From Budvicia aquatica DSM 5075 = ATCC 35567 (GTDB lineage: Bacteria; Pseudomonadota; Gammaproteobacteria; Enterobacterales; Enterobacteriaceae), in the NCBI RefSeq assembly GCF_000427805.1, contig NZ_ATYS01000038.1, positions 1 through 53,310 on the forward strand: a stretch of 53,310 nt of DNA, in the 5' to 3' direction. Made by a program: the position numbers and the translations under genes. The notes beneath the pieces are model-generated. The model was not told where the DNA came from. It did not search any database and was given only the letters and a program-made list of their open reading frames with translations. This document shows positions 45,707 through 53,310 of this stretch, piece by piece (position 1 is the first letter of the stretch; each line of letters starts with the position of its first letter).

Positions 45707-46600
45707 CTATTTTATATCAAACAGCTTATCCACGGCGGCAAGTTGCTCGGTATTTAAGGCTCCGCCATAGTTACGTGACAGCGGCTCAAGGTATTTATAT
45801 TTTCTGGATACCGTGGTTTTAATGGTGGTGACGAAATCATCACCGATACCATAGATGGCCGATAAGCGACCGATCTCTTTATGCAGCGCGGCGACTTCGT
45901 TTAAGTTATTGGCATCATAAGCGGCTTTTATCTGAGCAAATAGCTCAGGTACCACGTTATTTAACCCCGACAGTACGCCCGCGCCACCGTTCATCAGGTT
46001 CGGAACAAAATACTCATCGAAACCGGCAAATACTGAGAAATCTTCACGCACCGGAGTTACCGTGCGCACGATTAAACGGGTGTGAGATGAGCAATCAACC
46101 GTATCTTTAATACCAACAAAGTTAGGGCATTCATTGACCAGTTTTAGTACCAGCGCGGCGTCAACATCACATCCGGTACGAGCAGGGAAGTTATAGATTA
46201 GCCACTTACCGGTAAACCGACGGTCTAAATCCTTGTAGTACTCATATAGTTGCTTAGGCGTTTGAGCATAGTAATAGTGAGGGAGAGCCATGACAGCATC
46301 ATAACCCTCGGCATAGGCAACATCTGCCAAATGAACCATATCATCAATGCAGGTGGTAGAAACATGCGCAATCATTGGTAGCGAGGTCATTTTACGGGCT
46401 TTTTTCATCAGCTCGATACGCTCATTGATGCTCATCGTGACAAATTCCCCGATAGTACCCATTAGTAGAATACCGTCGATCTTTGCCTTCTCTAAGCGGG
46501 TAAAATGCTTTTGTAGCGCGTCATAATCAATACCCCCGGCAGTTTTAAACGGGATAACTGACGGACACCATGCACCTGAAAAAACAGCTTTATTACTCAT
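45707..46600 (-). CDS. DapA-family aldolase, YagE/YjhH-like
   Basis: The 297-residue class I aldolase has the loop LLMGTIGEFVTMS, catalytic Tyr in LIYNFPARTGCDV and Schiff-base Lys in FVGIKDTVD. NFPARTG is typical of the 2-keto-3-deoxy-sugar-acid aldolases YagE and YjhH rather than of DapA proper. The likely reaction is cleavage to pyruvate and an aldehyde. GGAG is 8 bases before the ATG at 46600; an in-frame GTG at 46609 overlaps that site. It lies downstream of an IclR gene in the same direction, repeating the regulator-plus-aldolase arrangement at 6653-8340. No dehydratase or transporter is adjacent. Confidence 0.85.
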   Translation of the reverse strand: MSNKAVFSGAWCPSVIPFKTAGGIDYDALQKHFTRLEKAKIDGILLMGTIGEFVTMSINERIELMKKARKMTSLPMIAHVSTTCIDDMVHLADVAYAEGYDAVMALPHYYYAQTPKQLYEYYKDLDRRFTGKWLIYNFPARTGCDVDAALVLKLVNECPNFVGIKDTVDCSSHTRLIVRTVTPVREDFSVFAGFDEYFVPNLMNGGAGVLSGLNNVVPELFAQIKAAYDANNLNEVAALHKEIGRLSAIYGIGDDFVTTIKTTVSRKYKYLEPLSRNYGGALNTEQLAAVDKLFDIK

Positions 46601-46910
46601 GACAGACACTCCGTATATTTTTTTGATTGTTAGCCTGGGCGTTAAACAAGATTACTTAATTTCAAGCTCCCGTATATGGTAGTTTAAATCTTGTATGTAG
46701 GAGTTAATATACGCAATAACAATAAAGAGAAAAAGGTGGGTAATGCAGGATCCTAGCGTTCGATCACATATTTGAGCGTTTTTATTGGGCGTGCTGTATT
46801 TACAAATGGAATAAAACAAGAAAGGGAGGGGATATACCGTGGCGATAACAATAGGTTATTGCTTATCAGCTAATCAAATAAGCTTAAAAATGTTTTCTGC
46901 AATCGAAGCG
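46601..46910 (-). promoter_or_regulatory. Aldolase promoter region with two interleaved inverted repeats
   Basis: ACAAGATT/AATCTTGT (46646-46653, 46687-46694) and CGTATAT/ATATACG (46671-46677, 46707-46713) overlap each other 45-115 bases upstream of the aldolase start. They are candidate sites for the adjacent IclR regulator. The 310-base gap means the aldolase probably has its own promoter. Confidence 0.45.
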
Positions 46911-47663
46911 TTAGCGGATTGATTGTGACAACATATTAGCCGCCGTTTTAACCAGTTCAACAAATTCAGGAATTTTCTCATTGGGTACCTGAAAGCTAAC
47001 GCCTGACATGCTAATAGCCGCAATCACGCGATTGCTCTTATCAAAGACCGGTGCAGATATGCAGCTAACGCCATCGTAATCTTCTTCATTATCGAAGGCC
47101 CAGCCCTGGTGACGAACAATCGCTAACTCTTTTTTCAACTGGGTGCGGGTAGCAATAGTTGTTTTGGTTTTTACCGGTAATACTTCCTGTGGGATTAAAC
47201 GGTCAACGTCTTCATCCGGCAGCCATGAAAGAAGAACTTTTCCCAGGCTTGAGCTATGCAGTGAAAGGCGTTTACCTAGCCAGCTACGAACCACAATAGC
47301 TCCGGGGCTTTCGGTTTTGGCCAAATAAATCGCAGAGCTGCCATCGAGCACGCCTAAGTGACAGGCCAAACCGGTTTTATTGCGTAAAAAATTCATAGGT
47401 TCAATGGCCAGTTCGCGAATATCAAAGCTTTCAACTGCCCGACTGCCCAGTTCAAACAGGCTTAAACCTAAATAATACTTTCCTTTTTCTTGCCTTAAAA
47501 ATCCGTGGGCGATCAGACTATTTAGCAATGTCGCGGTTGAGCTTTGTGCTAAGTTCAGGTTTTGATAGAGCTGACTAAAGGTTACGCTGCCGTTTTGTGC
47601 GACATAGTTGAGTATGCGGGCTGTTTTATCAATGGCTGGCGTTTTAGTCGAGATCTCATCCAT
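46911..47663 (-). CDS. IclR family transcriptional regulator
   Basis: The 250-residue product has the N-terminal winged helix (AIDKTARILNYVAQNG, then LNLAQSSTATLLNSLIAHGFL). An IclR effector domain follows (LACHLGVLDGSSAIYLAKTES, VVRSWLGKRLSLHSSSLGKVLLSW, WAFDNEEDYDGVSCISAPVFD). The effector half is visibly similar to the regulator at 6653-7423, so they are paralogues. I begin at 47663 (MDEISTK), the normal family N-terminus. The frame is open 44 codons further, with basic and hydrophobic sequence not typical of IclR. The ribosome site is poor at either start. It probably controls the downstream aldolase. Confidence 0.84.
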   Translation of the reverse strand: MDEISTKTPAIDKTARILNYVAQNGSVTFSQLYQNLNLAQSSTATLLNSLIAHGFLRQEKGKYYLGLSLFELGSRAVESFDIRELAIEPMNFLRNKTGLACHLGVLDGSSAIYLAKTESPGAIVVRSWLGKRLSLHSSSLGKVLLSWLPDEDVDRLIPQEVLPVKTKTTIATRTQLKKELAIVRHQGWAFDNEEDYDGVSCISAPVFDKSNRVIAAISMSGVSFQVPNEKIPEFVELVKTAANMLSQSIR

Positions 47664-48349
47664 TTTTAAGCGCTTATTGGTTGCTGATGACCGGGAGGTG
47701 AGTGTAATGGAAATAGTGATTAAACTCAAAAGTACGATAGCCCGCCATGGACGACAAACCGTCGGTTCAGCGACATGGTATAACAACCTATACAATATAG
47801 GCAGAGGATAGGCAGAGAAATTGATTATTTATGGATACTTAATAATGCTAATGGGTTGATGTGGTTGAATTATTAACAACGCTAACTAAAATGGCCGAAA
47901 TCTATTTAAATGGAAATAAGTTATTACCGTGACTATTTATATGATTGTTATTATTTAAAGGTAAACACTTCTGGTTATTAGGAATAGGAGATTATTTTAA
48001 TTTAATAGTAAATATAATAACGCTTTGAAATTATAGTTTATTAATTTTAAAAATTAACTTATTTTAACTTTAATCAATAAGTTACGAATTATTGTTTGGT
48101 GGTTTATTGGGTGTGTAATTATAAACAATCCTTTTTTGTATTGTCTTGGACGATCGATATTCAAGTATCAATTGATTTTATCGATCATTAAATGTAAATT
48201 GATCGTTATAAACGATTTATTGGAAATTGAATTAAGACCTATTATTGTCAACTCGTTAAGGGAAGTGTTTTTATTCATGGAAGAATAGATCTATTTTTTA
48301 TAAATGGGTTTAAAGATTCCATGAATGGATTTAGCCATGGAATCAGAAA
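47664..48349. other. AT-rich upstream region of the giant autotransporter
   Basis: No gene is supported. GATCGAT (48152-48158) is repeated inverted as ATCGATC (48180-48186). ATCGTT/AACGAT around ATA follows at 48202-48216, so related GATCG motifs cluster 130-200 bases before the start. The motif GATCGATA also occurs at about 1745, upstream of the other autotransporter. Confidence 0.45.
48315..48344 (+). promoter_or_regulatory. Leader hairpin covering the ribosome site of the giant autotransporter
   Basis: GATTCCATG pairs perfectly with CATGGAATC around 12 bases. The only purine-rich ribosome site, GGAA, lies in the 3' arm just before the ATG at 48350, so folding would hide it. An 11-codon ORF (ATG 48321) starts at the end of the 5' arm and stops at 48351-48353, overlapping the start codon. 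Confidence 0.5.
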
Positions 48350-51300
48350 ATGAATAAAGTTTATAGAATTATATGGAATAACGCATTAGGCCTGTGGGTC
48401 GTCACTTCAGAACTTGGACGTGGAAAAGTAAAAAGCGCCACAAAAAAAACGCTCTCTGGCCTGGCTCTGAGTTTAGCATTATCCAATACGGCTCTGGCAA
48501 GTGAATGTTTCTCTGAATTTCTTACCTGTAACCTTGATTCGACATGGTCATTTTCCACTAATAATGAATATGCCGGTATGCTGACCATTTCTGATGGTAA
48601 AACATATCGTATTAACGGTCCTTCAACGTTTACTGGAGCTTCCGGAACCTACGCTACTTATAGCACCATAAATCAATTGATTGCTGCCGGATATATCAAT
48701 GCAACACCTTTGCCCTCCGGTGAAATTCAGGTTCATCTTGGTGCAAAAAGCCAAAATATCACTATTGAAGATCCAATTATCAACGCCTCGCGCGTGGTAT
48801 CTGTTTATGATTCGACGGGTTTAAAAGAGTATGAAAGTGGATTTGCCGCCGGTGGTTATGGCGTCGCTAAAATCGGCACGGCAAACGTCTACTATAAAAC
48901 TCGGTTTGCTAATGTAACCTCGGGCACGGCAGATATTCATGCAGATAATATAAATATCACGGCTGCGATGAAAGACAGCCAATTGATATACGTTGAGAAC
49001 AATGGCAATAGTTCAACCGCTCAAGCTAATTGGCATTCTGTTAACTATGTTCAGTTTTTCACTGAACCTGACTATATGGTCACACCGACTCAAAATGCAG
49101 TCGCGCGAAAAACGACTTATCAAAACAGCTTCACAGCTTTTGATGGTAGTCAGGTAACAGTCAGTTCTTTAAATGATTTCAAGAATTATAACAATTGGTT
49201 GATTAGCAAAATAAAGTCGGGCGAACTTTTACCTGAGCAATACGATACCCAATTAGCTAAAGCCTATAAGACAGTTGCTACCAATTATACAATAAATCGG
49301 GTTCCTGCTAATGCCGATCCTATTGTATCTAAGCCTGCCGGTATCTCTGTGGTGATGATGGGAAAAGGCAAAGGAGCAACAATTCGGCTATCTGAAACCG
49401 GAAAGATTACAGGCGATCTTCGGGCTAACTGGGGAACGACTGCCAGCGTATTCCGGCTAGAAGAGGGGGCCACAGGAATCAATGACGGATTCGTTGAAAC
49501 ACCCTATTACGCGGCAACGGTATTTAGCGGCTCTCATTTTATTAATAATGGCTCATTAACCACGGGTACTGCGGGCGGCGTTAATGGCAATGGTGTTTAT
49601 GTCTCGGGTACAGGCAGCCTGTTTACCAACAATGGCCTCCTAAATGTTTCTCCTCCATTTTGGTCTTCAGTTATTGGTAGTAATAGTTCAGCACAGGGGA
49701 TGACTATTCTTGGTGGTGCTAAAGCAATCAATAACCACATCATGAATATAGGGACCAGCGAAGGCAATAAGGGGCGCGCTGTTCTTGGTTTTGTCTATGG
49801 GGCGCTGGTTTCTACCAACGCTAGCTTTATCAATAAAGCTAGCGGGGTGATGAATCTCGGTATGGATGCTAATGGTAATAGTATGTATACCGCATCAGGA
49901 TCGTCAGCTATTCGTATCGGAGCCGCTACTATCGGGTCTGTTGATAATCAAGGCCACATCATTCTGGGGACCAAGGTTGAAGGTTCCACCGGTATACATG
50001 ATATAAGCACGGGTACTCATGATGTCGTCAATAGCGGCATCATCACCATTCTTAGCAATGGTGATGATGGGAAATTTATTCCAAAGGAAAATATAGGTAT
50101 CTATGCGCAAAATAAAGCCAAAGGAGTAAAGAATACCGGAAAGATAAATATCAGCGGAATTAATGCTATTGGTATCAAGTCATTGACTGGCGGGCAGGTT
50201 ACATCCAGCGGTGAGATTAATATTACCGGCGGTGCCGATCCATCGACCGGATTACGTAATTACGGCGCATGGTCTGAAGGCGCAGAGTCACTGGTTGATA
50301 TTTCCGGCAGCGTTAACTTAAAAGGCGACGCTGCCATTGGGGTTCATGCCCGGGGAGGCGGCACCATTGGCCTATCGGGTAAAGGTCAGGTGAACTTTTC
50401 TGACGGCGAAAATCAGATCGGTTATTACATTTACGGCATTGGATCAAAAATTAGTAATACCAGTACCGGCACCCAAGATGTCACCACTAATCATTCTACT
50501 TTAATGCGTCTTGACGGTGAGGCAGCCTTTACCGGTTCGTTTGATGCCACTTCGACTATGTCAGCCTCCGGCGATAATGCCAATGTGATTATTGCTACCG
50601 GCAAAGGTACCACCGTTGATTCCGGTGGTATGACGGTTAATGTGAATGGTAAAGAATCGACAGGTTTCCTGATTGAGGGAGGAGCCAAAGGGACAATTGG
50701 CAGCACCGCAACCATTAATCTCTCCGGTGAAGGCGCGATTGCCGGTATTGCTGACGGGCAAGGGTACGATCTGACCGGTGCTAAGGTCGATATGACTGAT
50801 ACGGAAAGAAAAACGACATCGCTGACCGCCGGGGCTAATTTAAATTCAGCGCTGGATGGCGTAGTAGGTTATATCGCCCGCAATTTGGCCGCTTTAACTA
50901 ATTCCGGCAATATTCACTTTAGCGGTGATAACACCACAGGCATTCAGGTAGAGGAAGGTGCTGTCGGAGCCAATAGCGGCAACATCATCTTAGACGGTGC
51001 AGGTAGCGTGGGTCTCAAGGCTTCGGCTAAAACGATTGCCACAACGCTAAGCTCTATTAAAGATCTGACTTTAAATGGTAGTTGGAACGGGTCTGACAAC
51101 GCAACCCGAACCACTGGCGTACTAGCTGACGGTAGCCAAGTTTCGGTCACCATTGGTGATGGTAGCAATGTGGCAGCGGTGAATCTTAATGGTGCAGGTT
51201 CTGTCGGGGTTCATGCCTCAGAAGGCAGTACCGTGACGCTCAATGACAACGTGGCTGTTAACTTTGATAGCAATAAATCTGATCAGATCGCCTTCTGGGT

Positions 51301-53310
51301 AGACGGCCGTGGTTCTCAGATAATTACCGATGCAGGTACAACTCAGACTCAGGTCAACGGTGATGGGGCAACCTTATTCTACGTTACGGATACCGCAACG
51401 CTGGACGGCGTGTTGAATCTGAATCTGTCAGGTAAAGCGGGTAGCGATAAAATCACCTCCGGCATTCGGGTAAGCGGTGTTGGCTCATTGGCGACGCTGG
51501 CCACCGGCAGCCTGTTGACTATCGGCACTAATGCTACCGGTGTACTGGCCGAAAATGCAGGACAAGCAGTCATTGAAGTGGGTGCGGCCTTTAGCGTGAG
51601 CGGCGACAATGCCGTGGTGGGTAAAGCTACCGGTGAAGGTAGTCGGGTAGAGAACAGAGCGGTGGTCACTTCTTTGGCCGGCAGCAACGGATCAACGGCA
51701 TTTCTGGCTCAGAACGGCGGGGTGATTGATAATAAGGGCAAGATCGACTTATCCGCAGGTACTAACCATACGGCGATAGATCTGGATAATGGCCACGTGG
51801 TCAATATCAGCGATATCTTGGCTAACGGTACCGCCATTCATATTAAAGGCAGTGACAGTACCATCACTAACACCGGTACTATTACGGCCACGGGTGGTAC
51901 GGCAGCCATTCATGTTGATGCGGATGCAGGGCTGGATTTAAGTGCTATTTCCGGTAGCACCGGGACGATTAAGGCTAGCGGTACCGCAGACGGTATTTTA
52001 CTCAGTGAAGGTGCCCTGAGTCTGAACGTGGCGAATACTATTATTGATATGAGTGATACCGGGGCCAGCGGTATCGGTATTCATAACGTGGCCGGTATTG
52101 AAGGCATTAAGCTGGATAACACGCATATTAAGTTGGGCGGCACCGGTATTGGTATCAAAACCGGGGCGTCGTTGGCTAAAACTAACTCAGGTACCATTAA
52201 CGTTACTGATGGTACTGGTATTTTGTACCTTAATGAGGATGGCTCTGCGGTAGCGGCCAATCTGGACTTCTCGGACTCGTCTGAGCTGAAGATCAAGGTC
52301 ACCGGTAGCGGTATTGGTGTTAAAGCCACGCTGGATGGTAATGAGCGCTCAGTAAATACCGGTGTGAGCGTCGCCGTGGCTAACGCTACCGGCGGCTCAG
52401 CCATTGATGTGAGCGGTGCAAAAACCGTGGCAAACTCGGGAATATTAACCTCTGCTTCTACCGTAGCTAACGGTAATGTACTGAATGTTCACGATGCTGA
52501 GACTATCAGTAACAGCGGCACCATTACTGCATCCTCAGCAGATATCGCCGCCATCGCCATGTCCAATGCGGGCAATAAAATCTTTACCAATACCGGAACA
52601 ATCAAAGGCCTGTTGGATTTTGCTACCGGGGATAATCTGATTAATCTGACCGGCGGTACCCTGACCGGTAATATTAAGGCCAGTGGCGGGGCCAATACGC
52701 TGACGGCATCGGGTGGTTCTGCGCACACCGGTGAGATTATTCTGGCCGGAACGAAAGCTCAGACCGTCACGGTCAACGATGCGTCAACACTGGGGCATCT
52801 GGTGATGGCCGGAGCTGGCAACCATCAAGTCACAGTGACAGAGGCCTCTGCGCTCGGCAATGTGGCACTGGGTGACGGAAACAGCCAAATCACCGTCGAC
52901 GGTTCAACCGCGGGCAATATCACGTTGGGCACCGGCAATAATAATCTGACCCTGTCAGGCAGTGCGCAAATCGCTAACTTGGTGGCGGGTATCGGTGGGA
53001 ATAACACCGTGCTGGTTAAAGATACGGCCACTTTTGGTACGCTGGATGCGGGCACCGGTGGCACCAACGATAGCCTGACCTTTGACGGGGTGGATTATCA
53101 GTTGGCTAACACCTCAGATATTCAACACTTCGACCTGCTGAACCTGACCCACGGTGCGGACTTTACCACTGCACAGCAGATTCAGATGGGGGATACGGCA
53201 ACATCATCAGGTCGAATTGCCATTGATGGCACTTCATCGCTGGTGCTTAATGCTACCGGTGATTACCGCCTTAACCATGCGCTAAGCGGCAATGGCTTAG
53301 TCGATATCAC
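48350..53310 (+). CDS. Giant ESPR-type autotransporter adhesin, 3' end beyond the window
   Basis: An open frame runs from ATG 48350 to the window edge (over 1650 codons). The N-terminus MNKVYRIIWNNALGLWVVTS with ELGRGKVKS is an extended signal peptide region, then a hydrophobic core with cleavage near ALA-SEC (about residue 53). A non-repetitive segment (about 53-330) is followed by a long Gly/Thr/Asn/Ala-rich passenger. It has many short units of the pattern G.(I/V).(V/I)....G, such as TGIQVEEGAVGANSGN, GVHASEGSTV and TGIGIKTGA. These imply a parallel beta-helix, and near the edge NNNLTLSGSAQ-type repeats appear. The barrel must lie to the right. Only Cys residues near 55 and 63 are seen early on. 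Surface adhesion is inferred from the family. Confidence 0.88.
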   Translation, partial: MNKVYRIIWNNALGLWVVTSELGRGKVKSATKKTLSGLALSLALSNTALASECFSEFLTCNLDSTWSFSTNNEYAGMLTISDGKTYRINGPSTFTGASGTYATYSTINQLIAAGYINATPLPSGEIQVHLGAKSQNITIEDPIINASRVVSVYDSTGLKEYESGFAAGGYGVAKIGTANVYYKTRFANVTSGTADIHADNINITAAMKDSQLIYVENNGNSSTAQANWHSVNYVQFFTEPDYMVTPTQNAVARKTTYQNSFTAFDGSQVTVSSLNDFKNYNNWLISKIKSGELLPEQYDTQLAKAYKTVATNYTINRVPANADPIVSKPAGISVVMMGKGKGATIRLSETGKITGDLRANWGTTASVFRLEEGATGINDGFVETPYYAATVFSGSHFINNGSLTTGTAGGVNGNGVYVSGTGSLFTNNGLLNVSPPFWSSVIGSNSSAQGMTILGGAKAINNHIMNIGTSEGNKGRAVLGFVYGALVSTNASFINKASGVMNLGMDANGNSMYTASGSSAIRIGAATIGSVDNQGHIILGTKVEGSTGIHDISTGTHDVVNSGIITILSNGDDGKFIPKENIGIYAQNKAKGVKNTGKINISGINAIGIKSLTGGQVTSSGEINITGGADPSTGLRNYGAWSEGAESLVDISGSVNLKGDAAIGVHARGGGTIGLSGKGQVNFSDGENQIGYYIYGIGSKISNTSTGTQDVTTNHSTLMRLDGEAAFTGSFDATSTMSASGDNANVIIATGKGTTVDSGGMTVNVNGKESTGFLIEGGAKGTIGSTATINLSGEGAIAGIADGQGYDLTGAKVDMTDTERKTTSLTAGANLNSALDGVVGYIARNLAALTNSGNIHFSGDNTTGIQVEEGAVGANSGNIILDGAGSVGLKASAKTIATTLSSIKDLTLNGSWNGSDNATRTTGVLADGSQVSVTIGDGSNVAAVNLNGAGSVGVHASEGSTVTLNDNVAVNFDSNKSDQIAFWVDGRGSQIITDAGTTQTQVNGDGATLFYVTDTATLDGVLNLNLSGKAGSDKITSGIRVSGVGSLATLATGSLLTIGTNATGVLAENAGQAVIEVGAAFSVSGDNAVVGKATGEGSRVENRAVVTSLAGSNGSTAFLAQNGGVIDNKGKIDLSAGTNHTAIDLDNGHVVNISDILANGTAIHIKGSDSTITNTGTITATGGTAAIHVDADAGLDLSAISGSTGTIKASGTADGILLSEGALSLNVANTIIDMSDTGASGIGIHNVAGIEGIKLDNTHIKLGGTGIGIKTGASLAKTNSGTINVTDGTGILYLNEDGSAVAANLDFSDSSELKIKVTGSGIGVKATLDGNERSVNTGVSVAVANATGGSAIDVSGAKTVANSGILTSASTVANGNVLNVHDAETISNSGTITASSADIAAIAMSNAGNKIFTNTGTIKGLLDFATGDNLINLTGGTLTGNIKASGGANTLTASGGSAHTGEIILAGTKAQTVTVNDASTLGHLVMAGAGNHQVTVTEASALGNVALGDGNSQITVDGSTAGNITLGTGNNNLTLSGSAQIANLVAGIGGNNTVLVKDTATFGTLDAGTGGTNDSLTFDGVDYQLANTSDIQHFDLLNLTHGADFTTAQQIQMGDTATSSGRIAIDGTSSLVLNATGDYRLNHALSGNGLVDI

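Noticed and set aside
51379-51687. Minus-strand ORFs within the giant autotransporter, such as this one and those at 52081-52404 and 52825-53067
   Set aside because: They are shadows of a long repetitive plus-strand frame; their Pro/Ala/Val/Ser-rich composition mirrors the Gly/Thr/Asn-rich sense codons.
48350-53310. CRISPR-like or tandem DNA repeats in the giant gene
   Set aside because: The repetition is at protein-motif level (beta-helix rungs) with divergent DNA, not identical spaced repeats.

Overview
The window is enterobacterial chromosome. The runs ydhI-ydhJ-ydhK, ydiK/ydiJ-menI, zntB/ttcA, ydbK(nifJ)-ydbJ-hslJ-ldhA-ydbH-ynbE-ydbL, azoR and hrpA are recognisable by product and largely by order from Escherichia coli. 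Protein similarity, as far as I can recall the E. coli sequences, is clear but well short of identity. Intergenic DNA is AT-rich. Together these suggest an Enterobacterales genus outside Escherichia/Salmonella. A Budviciaceae-type organism (Limnobaculum, Pragia, Budvicia) is my guess and is not proven by anything in the sequence.

Layout. 1-150: the outer end of a Tn5/IS50-like insertion sequence. 358-1335: a P1-family (S58) peptidase. 2132-6400: an autotransporter, a MipA/OmpV-type outer-membrane protein and the fossil 3' end of a second autotransporter. 6653-10998: an L-rhamnonate catabolic operon (IclR regulator, DapA-type aldolase, rhmD, rhmT). 11084-14216: the ydhIJK efflux operon on the minus strand. 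14217-17430: a long AT-rich region with an AraC-type regulator, four copies of an 18-bp repeat and a mini InsA-like zinc-finger gene. 17632-24570: ydiK, ydiJ, menI, zntB, ttcA. 25136-25411: a stand-alone full-length InsA-like protein. 25572-35049: the nifJ/ydbK to ydbL block. 35294-38776: an unrecognised AT-rich gene, a Bax-type glucosaminidase, a secreted endonuclease/exonuclease/phosphatase-fold protein and azoR. 38996-45047: hrpA, a chromosomal Qnr-like pentapeptide protein and a YdgI-type antiporter. 45417-45652: a collapsed gamma-glutamyltranspeptidase gene. 45707-47663: a second IclR plus DapA-type aldolase pair. 48350 to the window end: a very large ESPR-type autotransporter, still open at the edge.

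How the genes work together. RhmT probably imports L-rhamnonate, RhmD dehydrates it to 2-keto-3-deoxy-L-rhamnonate, and the DapA-type aldolase probably cleaves that product. The aldolase sits where E. coli has the unrelated class II aldolase RhmA. The IclR gene has a palindrome upstream, repeated at its own start codon, that looks like its operator. NifJ/YdbK and LdhA act at the pyruvate node under low oxygen. YdbH-YnbE-YdbL form the envelope-bridging operon of the AsmA-like type.

The points most worth a second look are: (i) the AraC gene flanked by repeats that also precede a truncated IS1 InsA-type zinc-finger gene, with a second complete InsA-type protein elsewhere but no insB; (ii) the DapA-type aldolase in the rhamnonate operon and the second IclR/aldolase module; (iii) the chromosomal Qnr homologue; (iv) the autotransporter and ggt fossils; (v) two orphan terminators between nifJ and ydbJ; (vi) leader hairpins and short upstream ORFs. 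All identifications are by eye, without database searches.
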